Assembly (NCBI RefSeq): GCF_014237875.1
Contig: NZ_JACJVJ010000002.1
Coordinates: 959,300 to 1,023,299, forward strand
DNA length: 64,000 bases
Direction of reading: 5' to 3'
From: Parasphingopyxis marina
GTDB lineage: Bacteria > Pseudomonadota > Alphaproteobacteria > Sphingomonadales > Sphingomonadaceae
Positions within the stretch are counted from its first letter, which is position 1. Every line of letters begins with the position of its first letter. A model generated the notes under the pieces. The model was not told the origin of the DNA and searched no databases. It was given only the letters and a program-made list of their open reading frames with translations. A program made the translations under genes and the position numbers. This document shows, in pieces, positions 44,935 through 54,853 of the stretch.

Positions 44935-45695
44935 CCAATATCGCCACCCCCGAACGCACGCGCCCCGGATCGAAATTCCGGGGCGCCGCTTCCAGCCCCG
45001 TGCGCACCCTGCGGCGGCCGGCAAAGCAGTTGCGCGAAATCGAGCGCCGTTTCGAACGGTTCATTTCCAACCCCGCCTATCCTTGCGTCGGCGCGAAAAG
45101 CGCGGTCGCCCAAGGGCAGGTCGAATATTATCACGGAAGCAACCTCTGCTCCGCATGGGACGACCTGGCGCTGATAATGGCGCTACAGGAGTTCGGCCGT
45201 CGCTACCGGCGCAACCCGCGCCTTTTCACGAGCTTCGTCGCGATTTTCGATACGCCGGTGATGCTCAACGAGGCGGCCTTCGAGCGCAATCTGTGGGCGC
45301 GTGTCCAATCGCTTCACGACAAGGATATGTGGCTGAGTTCGTCCTATGACGAGCGTGTCAGCCCGGATCCCGACAGCCCGGATTTCGCCCTGAGCATCGG
45401 CGGCAATGCCTTTTTCATCGTCGGGCTGCATCCCCGTGCCAGCCGCAAGGCGCGGCGTTTCGAGAAACCGACCTTGGTCTTCAACCTGCACGATCAGTTC
45501 CACCGGTTGCGCGCCGATGGCCGGTACGAGAAAATGCGCAAGGCGATCCTGGGCCGCGACGAACGCTGGTCGGGATCGGTCAATCCGATGCTGGCCCGTC
45601 ACGGCAGCGTTTCGGAAGCCCGCCAATATAGCGGCCGCAAGGTCGATGAGGACTGGAAATGCCCCTTCAATCCGCGCACGGGCGAAAAGCGATGA
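44931..45695 (+). CDS. YqcI/YcgG family protein (GntA-like heme-dependent N-hydroxylase)
   Basis: A protein of 254 residues with family landmarks: FERFISNPAYPCVGAKSA near residue 40, then VAIFDTP, ALSIGGNAFFIVGLHPRASRKARRF and a C-terminal WKCPFNP. A characterised member, GntA, is a heme-dependent oxygenase that N-hydroxylates a guanidine in guanitoxin biosynthesis; others make N-oxides or nitroso groups. The start is GTG overlapping the DUF2383 stop, and its stop overlaps the ATG of a DUF1989 gene. Family assignment is solid; reaction and substrate are inferred. Confidence 0.82.
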   Translation: MTNIATPERTRPGSKFRGAASSPVRTLRRPAKQLREIERRFERFISNPAYPCVGAKSAVAQGQVEYYHGSNLCSAWDDLALIMALQEFGRRYRRNPRLFTSFVAIFDTPVMLNEAAFERNLWARVQSLHDKDMWLSSSYDERVSPDPDSPDFALSIGGNAFFIVGLHPRASRKARRFEKPTLVFNLHDQFHRLRADGRYEKMRKAILGRDERWSGSVNPMLARHGSVSEARQYSGRKVDEDWKCPFNPRTGEKR

Positions 45696-46273
45696 TCCAG
45701 CATATCCCGCCCCGTTCGGGGGCCGCCTTTCGCTTGCGAAAGGGCCAGCGGCTAACGGTCATCGATCCCGAGGGCGGACAGGTGGCGGACCTGTGCGCAT
45801 TCAGCGCAGCCGACAGCCGGGAAGTGATCTCCAACGGCCGGACGATCGACTATGCTTCGCGCATTTTCTTCACGACCGGCGATCCGGTCTATTCCAACCG
45901 CAGCAATGTGATGTTCGAGATCGTCGAGGACGATGTCGGCCGACACGATTTCCTGCTTACGCCCTGTTCCGCCGAGATGTTTCGCAAGCTTTACGGAGAC
46001 GACCAGCCCCATCGCGGCTGCTTCGGAAACCTCGCCGCCGCGCTGGAACCTTTCGGCATCGCTCCGGACCAGATACCCGTCGCCTTCAATATTTTCATGA
46101 ATGTTCCGGTCGACGGAGAGACAGGGGCCATCAGCGTCGAGCCGCCACTCAGCAAGGCGGGAGACCGTTTCGTCATCGAAGCGCGGATGGACCTGATTAT
46201 CGGCCTCACCGCCTGTTCGGCGCCGCTCTCCAATGGCGGTTCGTTCAAGCCGATAGATTATCTGATCGCGTGA
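45692..46273 (+). CDS. DUF1989 / urea-carboxylase-associated family protein
   Basis: A protein of 193 residues with motifs of DUF1989: PEGGQVADLCAFS, IDYASRIFFTTGDPVYSNRSNVMFEIV, HRGCFGNLAAALEPFGI, FNIFMNVP and LIIGLTACSAPLSNGGSFKPI. Members lie in operons with urea carboxylase or with YqcI/YcgG N-hydroxylases. The Cys and His residues probably bind a metal. The ATG at 45692 overlaps the YqcI-like stop (ATGA). The pair suggests nitrogen compound oxidation or degradation. Confidence 0.88.
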   Translation: MIQHIPPRSGAAFRLRKGQRLTVIDPEGGQVADLCAFSAADSREVISNGRTIDYASRIFFTTGDPVYSNRSNVMFEIVEDDVGRHDFLLTPCSAEMFRKLYGDDQPHRGCFGNLAAALEPFGIAPDQIPVAFNIFMNVPVDGETGAISVEPPLSKAGDRFVIEARMDLIIGLTACSAPLSNGGSFKPIDYLIA

Positions 46274-46354
46274 GGCGGTGGCATGAGAGAAACCCCGTCG
46301 CCGTTCACACATCCGCAATAGCGCCGCCCGGCCTGCTCTGCTAACCGCTTTGCC

Positions 46355-48631
46355 ATGAGTTTCGCCGAAGCAACGACCTCCTCTCGCGAAATCCTGACCG
46401 GCCTTCACGATGTGATGGCCTCGCGCACCCATGCGCAGGGCAAGCTCAACCGGGTCGTCGAGATCATCGGCGAGGCGCTGGATAGCGAAGTCTGCTCGAT
46501 CTACCTGCTCCGCGAGGGCGTGCTCGAACTCTATGCGACGCGCGGCCTGAACCAGGACGCCGTCCATGTGACCAAGATGGCGCTGGGCGAAGGGCTGGTC
46601 GGCGTGATCGCCAAGTCCGGTCGCATCCTGAACCTCGACGAGGCGACCTCGCATCCCGATTTCGCCTACAAGCCGGAAACCGGCGAGGAAATGTATCACA
46701 GCTTCGCGGGTGTTCCGATCATCTACCGCGAGCGTCCGGTCGGCGTGCTCGCCGTCCAGCATACGGATCCGCGTCCCTATGAGGACGTTGAGACCGAAGC
46801 CCTGCAAACCGTTGCCATGGTGCTTGCCGAATTGATCTCGAACGCCGAACTGATCGACGACAGCGCGAGCGAGTCCGATGCCGCGCGGGAAACCGGCGCG
46901 ATGCGGCTCGACGGGCAAAAGCTCGTCATGGGCATGGCGCGCGGCACGGCCGTGTTCCACCAGCCGCGCGTCAATGTAGAACACACGGTCGCCGAGGATA
47001 CCGAGGCCGAGCGCCAGCGCGTCTACGCCGCCTTCCGCAAGATGCGCGAGCAGATCGACGCGATGACCAACCAGGCGGAGTTCGGCGCCGGCGGCGAACA
47101 TGCCGATGTGCTCGAAACCTACAAGATGTTCGCCTATGACGAGGGCTGGAGCCGCCGGATCAACGCGGCGATCGATTCCGGCCTCACCGCCGAAGCCGCC
47201 ATCGAGCGCGTCCAGCAGCGCACCCGGTCGCGGATGCACGAGATCGACGATCCGCTGCTCGCCGAGCGGATGCATGACCTTGAGGATCTGTCGAACCGGC
47301 TGATCCGGATCGTCGCGGGGCAACTGGGAACGGCGGCGCAGCTGGGCCTGCGATCGGACTCAATCCTGATCGCGCGCAATCTGGGGCCTGCCGAACTGCT
47401 CGAATATGACCGGCGGCGGCTGAAGGGCGTGATCCTCCAGGAAGGATCGCTGACCGCCCATGTCACCATCGTCGCGCGCGCGATGGGCGTGCCGGTGCTC
47501 GGCCGCGTGGCGCATGTCCGCCGCCTGATCCACGAAGGCGACGAGCTGCTGCTGGATGTCGAGGAAGGCAGCGTGGATGTTCGCCCCTCGGCGACCATGG
47601 TCGAAGCGTTCGAGGCGAAACTCGCCCGGATGCAGCAGAAGCGCGCCGAATATGCCGCGCTGCGCGATGTCGAGCCGATCAGCAAATGCGGGAAGCGCAT
47701 CACCGTGATGGTCAATGCCGGACTGCGCGAGGATGTCGCGGGGCTGGAAGTGGCCGGCGCCGACGGCATCGGCCTGTTCCGCACCGAATTCCAGTTCCTC
47801 GTTTCCGATACCCTTCCCCGCCGCGAAGCGCAGCTGCGACTGTACAAGGACGTGCTCGATGCGGCGGGCAAGAAGCCGGTCATCTTCCGCACGCTGGATA
47901 TCGGCGGCGACAAGGCCGTGCCCTATCTGCGCCAGGAAGCGGGCCAGGAAGAAAATCCGGCGATGGGCTGGCGCGCGCTGCGGCTGGCGCTCGACCGTGA
48001 AGGCCTGATGAAGGTGCAAGCGCGCGCGCTGATCGAGGCCGCGGCGGGCAAGGTGCTGAACGTCATGTTCCCGATGGTTTCCGAACCCTGGGAATTCGAC
48101 GAGGCCCGGGCCCTGGTCGAAGCGCAGCGGGTGTGGCTCGAGGATCATCACCACATGCTTCCGAGCGAGATCCGCTATGGCTGCATGCTCGAAGTTCCCG
48201 CGCTCGCCGAGATGCTCGATGTCCTGTTGCCGCGGCTCGACTTCCTGTCGATCGGCACCAACGATCTCACCCAGTTCCTGTTCGCCGCCGACCGCGCGGA
48301 TCCGCGCATCGCCGACCGCTACGACTGGCTGAGCCCGGCGATCCTGCGCTTCCTGCGCCGCGTCTCGAAAGCGACGAACGAGGCGGGCGTGCCGACCACG
48401 GTATGCGGCGAAATGGGCGGACGGCCGATCGAGGCGATGGCGCTGCTGGGCCTCGGCATCGACCGGCTGTCGATCACGCCGGCAGCGGTGGGTTCGATCA
48501 AGGCCATGGTCCGCTCGCTCGATTGCGGCGCGCTGGAAGAGCAGATGGACGAATGGCTGGCCTATCCGCCCGACGACATGCGCGAAGCGCTGCTCGACTG
48601 GGCGACGCAGAGATCCGTCGCAATCGCCTGA
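46355..48631 (+). CDS. ptsP: PTS enzyme I-Ntr (phosphoenolpyruvate-protein phosphotransferase, GAF-containing)
   Basis: A protein of 758 residues with an N-terminal GAF domain (about 10-160, HDVMASRTHAQGKLNRVVEI, EGLVGVIAKSG), followed by the enzyme I domains: HPr-binding helices, the phosphohistidine segment (LTAHVTIVARAMGVPVLG) and the C-terminal PEP-binding barrel (GADGIGLFRTEFQFL, IGTNDLTQFLFAADR, VCGEMGG). In the nitrogen PTS it phosphorylates NPr in response to glutamine and 2-oxoglutarate. Its partners (NPr, EIIA-Ntr) are not in the window. Monocistronic. Confidence 0.96.
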   Translation: MSFAEATTSSREILTGLHDVMASRTHAQGKLNRVVEIIGEALDSEVCSIYLLREGVLELYATRGLNQDAVHVTKMALGEGLVGVIAKSGRILNLDEATSHPDFAYKPETGEEMYHSFAGVPIIYRERPVGVLAVQHTDPRPYEDVETEALQTVAMVLAELISNAELIDDSASESDAARETGAMRLDGQKLVMGMARGTAVFHQPRVNVEHTVAEDTEAERQRVYAAFRKMREQIDAMTNQAEFGAGGEHADVLETYKMFAYDEGWSRRINAAIDSGLTAEAAIERVQQRTRSRMHEIDDPLLAERMHDLEDLSNRLIRIVAGQLGTAAQLGLRSDSILIARNLGPAELLEYDRRRLKGVILQEGSLTAHVTIVARAMGVPVLGRVAHVRRLIHEGDELLLDVEEGSVDVRPSATMVEAFEAKLARMQQKRAEYAALRDVEPISKCGKRITVMVNAGLREDVAGLEVAGADGIGLFRTEFQFLVSDTLPRREAQLRLYKDVLDAAGKKPVIFRTLDIGGDKAVPYLRQEAGQEENPAMGWRALRLALDREGLMKVQARALIEAAAGKVLNVMFPMVSEPWEFDEARALVEAQRVWLEDHHHMLPSEIRYGCMLEVPALAEMLDVLLPRLDFLSIGTNDLTQFLFAADRADPRIADRYDWLSPAILRFLRRVSKATNEAGVPTTVCGEMGGRPIEAMALLGLGIDRLSITPAAVGSIKAMVRSLDCGALEEQMDEWLAYPPDDMREALLDWATQRSVAIA

Positions 48632-48735
48632 CCGTCCACGCTCTGGACTGCGGAGCGCTTGACAGAAACGCGCCGGGGTTGCGAAAGCTTTAATGGAGGT
48701 AGCGCGCCCGAAAGCGCCCGCCCAAGGGGACGCAA

Positions 48736-49569
48736 ATGTCGGAAGAAAGTGGCGAAGACGCCGCATTGTTCGAGACCAGGGTCGGAACGCAGCTTCGCGA
48801 AGCCCGCGAGAGCCAGGGCGTCGCGCTGGACGAAATCGCCCGATCGACCCGTATTCCCTTGCGAGCGCTCGAAAATATCGAGGCCGGCAATTACGACGCC
48901 CTCCCCGCCCCCACCTACAGCACCGGTTTCGTCAAATCCTATGCGCGCGCCGTCGGGCTCGATGCGGAAGCGCTGGGCCGGGCGTTTCGCGAGGAAATCG
49001 ACTATCGCCCGGTCAGCGAGACCGTCGGCGATTATTTCGAACCGACCGATCCGGCGCGCGTGCCGCCGCGCAGCCTTGCCTGGATCGCTGCCGCGATCGC
49101 ACTGCTGCTGATCGCCGCCTATGCGCTGTGGCGCAGCGGCCTGTTCGGCATGGACGAAGACGACCGCGCGAGGATGGCCGCCGGCACCGACGCCCAGCCG
49201 ACCGCGGAAGCCCCGCCTGCCACCAGAAGCGCCGCGCCGCCGGCACGGGCGCCGGCCAATGGAACAGTCGTGCTGGAGGCGACCGACACCGTCTGGCTGC
49301 GGATAGACGAAGGGGAAAGCGGCGTCCGCATCTATGAAACCGAGATGCAGGCCGGCGACCGCTACGAAATCCCGGCGACCGCGCGCCAGCCCGTGATCCG
49401 CACCGGCCGCGCCAATGCCTTGCGCGTCACCGTCGGCGGGACGGCCGTGGATCCGCTCGGCCCGCCCGATACGATCATCTCCGGTATAAGCCTGCTGCCG
49501 GCAGACCTTGCGCGGCCAAGGCCGCAGCCTGCGCCGCCCGAAATCGACACGCCCGCCGGGCCGGAATAA
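48736..49569 (+). CDS. RodZ-like protein (helix-turn-helix + TM + DUF4115)
   Basis: A protein of 277 residues. The N-terminal HTH_25 domain (about 10-80) includes LREARESQGVALDEIARSTRIPLRALENIEAGNYDALPAPTYSTGFVKSYARAVGL; this is a RodZ signature. One membrane helix follows near 115-135 (IAAAIALLLIAAYALWRSG). The periplasmic C-terminal part is Ala/Pro-rich with a DUF4115 fold (VWLRIDEGESGVRIYE). In E. coli RodZ links MreB to the cell-wall machinery. Domain order fits, but the identity as RodZ rather than a regulator is inferred. The start follows AGGGGACGCAA. Confidence 0.8.
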   Translation: MSEESGEDAALFETRVGTQLREARESQGVALDEIARSTRIPLRALENIEAGNYDALPAPTYSTGFVKSYARAVGLDAEALGRAFREEIDYRPVSETVGDYFEPTDPARVPPRSLAWIAAAIALLLIAAYALWRSGLFGMDEDDRARMAAGTDAQPTAEAPPATRSAAPPARAPANGTVVLEATDTVWLRIDEGESGVRIYETEMQAGDRYEIPATARQPVIRTGRANALRVTVGGTAVDPLGPPDTIISGISLLPADLARPRPQPAPPEIDTPAGPE

Positions 49570-49657
49570 CCCGAACCTGTGCTTCATGGTGCCGACAGGA
49601 TAGCGGCGTCAAAAGACGCATGTTAGGCATGACCGGAATGGATCGAGGGAGATACGC

Positions 49658-50539
49658 ATGCGCCACCTGCTGATTGTCGCACTTTTGACGACGAGCCTTG
49701 CCGCGCCCGCTATGGCGCAGAGCGGCGATGTCGAACGCCGCGTCGACAGGATCGAACGCGAGGTCCGCGCGTTGCAGCGCCGCATCTTCCCCGGCGGCAG
49801 CCCCGAATTCTTCGAGCCCGAAATCCAGCCCGGCGCCCAGGCCGGCCCCGCCGGCAGCCCCGCCGGATCGCCGATCACCGGCCTGACCGACCGGGTGAAT
49901 TCGCTCGAACGCCAGCTCGCCACGCTGACCGGCCAGGTCGAGGAAAACAGCTACGAACTGCGTCAGCTGCGATCGATGGTGGAAGCGCTGCAGGGCGGCG
50001 GAACCACGGCGAATGTCGCGCCGTCGCTCGAACTCGAACCGCCGGTGCAAGGCGAAACCCTCACCGCGCCCGAAGGCGAAGCGGCGGAGACCACGCTGCC
50101 GCCCGATGCGCCCGTCCGGGCCGCCGGTACCGAACCGCCTCTGCCCGACGATCCCGGCGAAGCGTCCTATGTTCGCGGCTATCGCCTGTGGCGCGACGGC
50201 CGTTTCGAGGAAGCCCGCGTCCAGTTGCGCAACACGGTCGATCAATTCCCCGGCCACCGGTTCGAAAGCTATGCGCGCAACCTGCTCGGCCGCGCCTATC
50301 TGGACGATGCCAAGCCCGCCAATGCGACCGAGATCTTCGTGCGCAACTATCAGGAGCTTCCCAATGGCGATCGCGCGGCCGACAGCCTGTTCTTCCTCGG
50401 CGTCGCGCTGACCGAACTCAACTATAACGATCGCGCCTGCCTGGCCTTCGACGAACTGGAAGATGTCTATGGCGAGGGGCTGCGCAGCACGATCCGCGAA
50501 CAGGTCCCCGCGGCGCGCGAAACCGCGGGGTGCCGCTAG
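49658..50539 (+). CDS. cpoB: Tol-Pal system protein CpoB (YbgF), TPR-type
   Basis: A protein of 293 residues with a signal peptide (MRHLLIVALLTTSLAAPAMAQ), a coiled coil (RRVDRIEREVRALQRRI, LTDRVNSLERQLATLTGQVEENSYELRQLRSMVEAL) and, after a linker, three or so TPR repeats (YVRGYRLWRDGRFEEARVQLRNTVDQFPGH, SYARNLLGRAYLDDAKPANATEIFV, LFFLGVALTELN). It is periplasmic and joins the Tol-Pal system with peptidoglycan synthesis during division. tilS and ftsH follow, the usual sphingomonad order. The upstream tol-pal genes are not in the window. Confidence 0.88.
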   Translation: MRHLLIVALLTTSLAAPAMAQSGDVERRVDRIEREVRALQRRIFPGGSPEFFEPEIQPGAQAGPAGSPAGSPITGLTDRVNSLERQLATLTGQVEENSYELRQLRSMVEALQGGGTTANVAPSLELEPPVQGETLTAPEGEAAETTLPPDAPVRAAGTEPPLPDDPGEASYVRGYRLWRDGRFEEARVQLRNTVDQFPGHRFESYARNLLGRAYLDDAKPANATEIFVRNYQELPNGDRAADSLFFLGVALTELNYNDRACLAFDELEDVYGEGLRSTIREQVPAARETAGCR

Positions 50540-50579
50540 GCGCTTCGCAATTCCGCCGATGCGGGGCTAAAGCAACCCG

Positions 50580-51527
50580 ATGGCCCCGTTGCCCGACCGA
50601 TTCCGCGACGCTCTCGAAGCGCTGACCGGCGCCGCGCCGAGCCCCGGCACGCGTCTTGGCCTGGCCGTGTCGGGCGGACCGGACAGCCTGGCCCTGCTGC
50701 TGCTCGCCCATGCGGCCTGGCCCGATGCCATCGCCGCCGCGACTGTCGATCACGGTCTGCGCGCGGAAGCCGCCGCGGAGGCCGCCCATGTCGCGCGGAT
50801 TTGCGAGGGGCTGAACGTGCCGCACGCCATCTTGTCGCCGCCCGAGCCGATCGCCGGCAATATCCAGTCGGCGGCGCGCGCCGCGCGCTACGCCCTGCTC
50901 GATGCGTGGAGCGAGGCAGAGAGCCTTGCCTGGGTCGCGACCGCCCATCATGCCGACGACCAGATCGAAACCGTGCTGATGCGCCTGATGCGCGGCAGCG
51001 GGATCGAAGGCCTTTCCGCCATCCGCCCCGTCAACGGCCGCTATGTCCGCCCCCTGCTTGCCATGCGGAAAGCCGCGCTTGTCGAATATGTCCGGGCGCA
51101 CGGCATCGCGGCGATCGAGGATCCGAGCAATAGCGATGACGGTTTCGACCGCGTCCGGTTGCGCAAGGCCCTCCGCGATCTGCCCGACTATGATCCCGCT
51201 CTCGTCGAGCGGGCGATGACGGCCGCGCGCGAAGCGGGGGAGGCGCTGCAATGGGCCCGTGACCGGGAGGCGAAAGCCCATGTCGAGCGCGTCGGCGAAA
51301 ATCTGATTCTCGCCCGGACCGACTATCCGCGCGATCTCCTCCGGCGGCTCGTGCTCCACTGCCTCGAATCCCTCGATCCGGATATCGCGCCGCGCGGCCC
51401 GGCGCTCGACCGGCTTCTCGCGACGCTCCGGCGCGGCGAAAAGGCGACGATCGGTGAAATTCTCTGCGCCCCGGATAAGCAGGGAAATTGGCGATTTTCC
51501 AAGGCTCCCGCCCGCCGGACGGGATAG
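50580..51527 (+). CDS. tilS: tRNA(Ile)-lysidine synthetase
   Basis: A protein of 315 residues. The N-terminal ATP pyrophosphatase has [18 protein letters not shown] (the P-loop), [10 protein letters not shown] and [29 protein letters not shown]. It converts the wobble cytidine of tRNA-Ile(CAU) to lysidine and is essential. The C-terminal specificity domains are short, as in other alphaproteobacteria. The start lies 40 bases after cpoB. Downstream is ftsH, the usual order. Confidence 0.95.
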   Translation: MAPLPDRFRDALEALTGAAPSPGTRLGLAVSGGPDSLALLLLAHAAWPDAIAAATVDHGLRAEAAAEAAHVARICEGLNVPHAILSPPEPIAGNIQSAARAARYALLDAWSEAESLAWVATAHHADDQIETVLMRLMRGSGIEGLSAIRPVNGRYVRPLLAMRKAALVEYVRAHGIAAIEDPSNSDDGFDRVRLRKALRDLPDYDPALVERAMTAAREAGEALQWARDREAKAHVERVGENLILARTDYPRDLLRRLVLHCLESLDPDIAPRGPALDRLLATLRRGEKATIGEILCAPDKQGNWRFSKAPARRTG

Positions 51528-51618
51528 TCCGCCCCGCTCACACGCTATTCATCTTTACCCGTTGATTGTCTTTTCACCGCAAAATCCTATTTTGGCTGCA
51601 ACTAAAGGGCCAATTATT

Positions 51619-53574
51619 ATGAATGACGATCGCGATCCGCAGGAAGGCGGCACGAATCCCTGGGTGAAAAGCCTGTTCATCTGGGCGGGCATTCTTGTCG
51701 CCCTGATCCTGTTCGTGACCATGTTCGACAGCGGCGGCGCCACCGCCGACGATACCTTGAGCTATACCGAGTTCATGGACCGCGTCGAACAGGGCGAGGT
51801 CCAGTCGGTCGAGATCAACGAAACCTTTCTCCAGGGCATGCTGACCGACCAGACGACGTTCCGCACCAACCGCCTGCCCGGCGTCCCGCTGCCCGAGGAA
51901 ACGCTGCGCGACAACGGCGTCGAGGTGAGCGGCCGTACCGAGGAGCGCATGGGCATCTGGGGCTATATCCTCGTCAACCTTCTGCCCTTCGTACTGATCT
52001 TCGGCATCGCCTTTTTCATCATCCGCCAGATGCAGAAAAATGCCGGTTCCGGTGCCATGGGCTTCGGCAAGTCCAAGGCCAAGATGCTCACCGAACGGCA
52101 AGGCAAGGTGACCTTCGACGACGTCGCCGGCATCGACGAGGCACGCGAAGAGCTGCAGGAGATTGTCGAGTTCCTGAAGGATCCCGGCAAATTTTCCCGG
52201 CTTGGCGGCCAGATCCCCAAAGGCGCGCTGCTCGTCGGCTCGCCCGGCACCGGCAAGACGCTGCTTGCACGCGCGATCGCGGGCGAAGCGGGCGTGCCCT
52301 TCTTCACCATTTCCGGCTCCGACTTTGTCGAGATGTTCGTCGGCGTCGGCGCCAGCCGCGTCCGCGACATGTTCGAACAGGCCAAAAAGAACGCGCCGTG
52401 CATCGTCTTTATCGACGAGATCGACGCGGTCGGCCGCCATCGCGGCGCCGGGCTCGGCAACGGCAATGACGAGCGCGAACAGACGCTCAACCAGTTGCTC
52501 GTCGAGATGGACGGCTTCGAGGCGAATGAAGGCATCATCATCATCGCCGCGACCAACCGCCCCGACGTTCTCGATCCGGCGCTGCTGCGCCCGGGTCGTT
52601 TCGACCGCCAGGTCGTCGTGCCCAAGCCGGATATCGAAGGCCGGGAGAAAATCCTCGACGTCCATATGAAAAAAGTGCCGCTGGCCCCCGATGTGGATGC
52701 GCGCACGATCGCGCGCGGCACGCCGGGTTTCTCCGGCGCCGATCTCGCCAACCTGGTCAACGAGGCCGCGCTGCTTGCCGCACGCAAGGGCAAACGCCTG
52801 GTCGCGATGGACGAGTTCGAGGAAGCCAAGGACAAGGTGATGATGGGCTCGGAGCGGAAATCCATGATCATGACCGAAGACGAAAAGCGCGCGACCGCCT
52901 ATCACGAAGCCGGCCATGCGCTCGTTTCGCTCCACGTCAAAGGCTGCGATCCGCTCCACAAGGTGACGATCATCCCGCGTGGACGCGCGCTCGGCGTGAC
53001 CTGGAACCTCCCCGATCGCGATCGCTATTCGATGTCGATGGAGCAGATGAAGGCGCGGCTCGCCCTCGCCTTTGGCGGGCGTATCGCCGAGCAGCTGATC
53101 TATGGCGAAGATTCGCTCAACACAGGCGCGGCGAACGACATCCAGCAGGCGACCGACATGGCCCGCGCAATGGTGATGGAATATGGCATGAGCGAGAAGC
53201 TCGGCTGGCTGCGTTATCGCGACAATCAGGACGAGGTGTTCCTCGGCCACAGCGTCGCGCGCAACCAGCAGGTTTCGGAAGAAACCTTCAAGGTCATCGA
53301 TTCCGAAATCCGCCGCCTGATCGAGGAAGCCGAAGGGACTGCGCGCGCGGTGCTGACGGACAATCTCGACGAGCTCCACAAGCTGGCCGGCGCCTTGCTG
53401 GAATATGAAACGCTGAGCGGCGAGGAAGCGAAGCTCGCCATTGCGGGCGAGGATATCGGCCGGGGCGACGATCGCGGCAACATGCCGGCGCCGCAAACCT
53501 CCGGCGGTTCCAGCATTCCCAAAACCACGCCGCGAAAACGGCCATTCGGCGGCCCCGCGCCCGAAGGCGCCTGA
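51619..53574 (+). CDS. ftsH: ATP-dependent zinc metalloprotease FtsH
   Basis: A protein of 651 residues with two membrane helices around a periplasmic loop (about 15-35 and 110-135), then an AAA domain with Walker [12 protein letters not shown], Walker B ([15 protein letters not shown]), an SRH region and Arg finger (RPGRFDRQV), and a zinc protease domain with HEAGH. It degrades membrane and cytosolic regulators, including LpxC and heat-shock sigma factor. The ATG at 51619 is preceded by AAAGGGCCAATT. Tight after tilS (91 bases). A strong terminator follows at 53602. Confidence 0.97.
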   Translation: MNDDRDPQEGGTNPWVKSLFIWAGILVALILFVTMFDSGGATADDTLSYTEFMDRVEQGEVQSVEINETFLQGMLTDQTTFRTNRLPGVPLPEETLRDNGVEVSGRTEERMGIWGYILVNLLPFVLIFGIAFFIIRQMQKNAGSGAMGFGKSKAKMLTERQGKVTFDDVAGIDEAREELQEIVEFLKDPGKFSRLGGQIPKGALLVGSPGTGKTLLARAIAGEAGVPFFTISGSDFVEMFVGVGASRVRDMFEQAKKNAPCIVFIDEIDAVGRHRGAGLGNGNDEREQTLNQLLVEMDGFEANEGIIIIAATNRPDVLDPALLRPGRFDRQVVVPKPDIEGREKILDVHMKKVPLAPDVDARTIARGTPGFSGADLANLVNEAALLAARKGKRLVAMDEFEEAKDKVMMGSERKSMIMTEDEKRATAYHEAGHALVSLHVKGCDPLHKVTIIPRGRALGVTWNLPDRDRYSMSMEQMKARLALAFGGRIAEQLIYGEDSLNTGAANDIQQATDMARAMVMEYGMSEKLGWLRYRDNQDEVFLGHSVARNQQVSEETFKVIDSEIRRLIEEAEGTARAVLTDNLDELHKLAGALLEYETLSGEEAKLAIAGEDIGRGDDRGNMPAPQTSGGSSIPKTTPRKRPFGGPAPEGA

Positions 53575-53601
53575 TCGCCGGCGACGCGTGAATCGATCGA
53601 A

Positions 53602-53630
53602 GGCCCGCCCTCACCGGCGGGCCTTTTTTT
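53602..53630 (+). terminator. Rho-independent terminator after ftsH
   Basis: A perfect 8-bp stem (GGCCCGCC at 53602-53609, GGCGGGCC at 53616-53623) with a 6-base loop is followed by seven T residues (53624-53630). It ends the cpoB-tilS-ftsH run; the convergent DUF3667 gene ends within its tail. Confidence 0.9.
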
Positions 53631-54765
53631 AGCCCAGCGCGCCGATGCCGAGCAGCATCACGAAGAAGATCGATGCGGTAATGAAACAGAAATTGGCAAG
53701 CAGGGCCGTGCGTATCAATGCGCCGAGGCGCGTCAGACGATAGCCATATTTGAGCTGCTTATACATGTGCAGCAGCGGAATGATCGACACGGCACCGACG
53801 ATCCATCCGCCGCCCAGTCCCATAAAACCCAGCACCGTCAGCACCACCGCGAACAGCGACATGAAGGCCAGCGAATAGGTGACGAAGACCGCATGGTCGT
53901 ACATGCGGAACCGCCGCGTCCAGAAGAACAGGATCCACACGAACGGCACCGATAGCGGGATCAGCAGCCAGGAAAATTTATAGCCGTTGGCCTGCAGTTT
54001 GTAGAGCGCGAGGCTCGGATTTTCGCGGATTTTCTCGATCCCGTAATCCAGCCGATCCCAGCCAGTACTGAGGTTGCGCAAATCGTTGGTGCCGGTTGGG
54101 TTGCCGTTACCATCGACTGGTCCCACATTTTCGCCGGTCGTGCTTGAAATCACGGTGTCCAGATGCCTCTGTCCTATGTCGAGTTCCTCGATACGGCCGT
54201 CGAAATTTTCGAGCCGCGTCCGAAGCGCATCGGCGTCCGCTTGCCGATCCGGCTGGCTTTCGAGCACAGCCAGCTCTCGATCGAGACGGGCGCGTTCCTC
54301 ACGCACGTTGGCAATTTGGTTTTCGAATTCCTCCTGCGCGAGCTCGGTCGATACACTGTCGACATCGATATTGGAGAGCGACACGCCGTAAATCTGGAAC
54401 ACCGCGAACATCAGGAAGATCGCGAACAGGAACATGCCGAGCGGCGAAACGAATTTCGCGCGCTCGCCATCTACAAAGCGGCGGGTCAGCTCACCGGGAC
54501 GGAGGATCAGCAGCGGCATGGTGCGCCAGAACTTGCCGTCGAGATGCAGCACGCCGTGCATCAGGTCATGCCCGATCGCGCCGATCGAACGGTGGATATG
54601 CGCCTTCTGGCCGCACAAATGGCAATGGGTGCCGATCAGGACGGTCGAACAATTGGCGCAGAGCCGTTCACCCTCTGAACCGCCCTCGCCATGCGCAGGT
54701 TCCACCGCGCGCGCGGCCAGCGCGCCGGTAACGGCTTCGCCAATGCCTTCGATGTCATTGTCCAT
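53629..54765 (-). CDS. DUF3667 membrane protein
   Basis: A protein of 378 residues. The N-terminal cytoplasmic part has a zinc-ribbon like CANCSTVLIGTHCHLCGQKAH, followed by the DUF3667 signature (LRPGELTRRFVDGERAKFVSPLGMFLFAIFLMF). A coiled-coil stretch (ENQIANVREERARLDRELAVLESQ) lies about residues 145-190, and about four membrane helices fill the C-terminal half. Function is unknown; the family is widespread in sphingomonads. It is convergent with ftsH and divergent from proA. The stop lies in the ftsH terminator. Confidence 0.88.
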   Translation of the reverse strand: MDNDIEGIGEAVTGALAARAVEPAHGEGGSEGERLCANCSTVLIGTHCHLCGQKAHIHRSIGAIGHDLMHGVLHLDGKFWRTMPLLILRPGELTRRFVDGERAKFVSPLGMFLFAIFLMFAVFQIYGVSLSNIDVDSVSTELAQEEFENQIANVREERARLDRELAVLESQPDRQADADALRTRLENFDGRIEELDIGQRHLDTVISSTTGENVGPVDGNGNPTGTNDLRNLSTGWDRLDYGIEKIRENPSLALYKLQANGYKFSWLLIPLSVPFVWILFFWTRRFRMYDHAVFVTYSLAFMSLFAVVLTVLGFMGLGGGWIVGAVSIIPLLHMYKQLKYGYRLTRLGALIRTALLANFCFITASIFFVMLLGIGALG

Positions 54766-54853
54766 AGGCAGCCCCCGATCCGCTTATTAGCGCGTTTCGC
54801 GCCTTCGTCGATAGCCGTTCACGCCCAGCATCCGCCATGTTATGGGCGGGGCC

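Noticed and set aside
45752-47323. 523-codon minus-strand frame opposite DUF1989 and ptsP
   Set aside because: Spans two genes on the other strand; no ribosome site and no domain.
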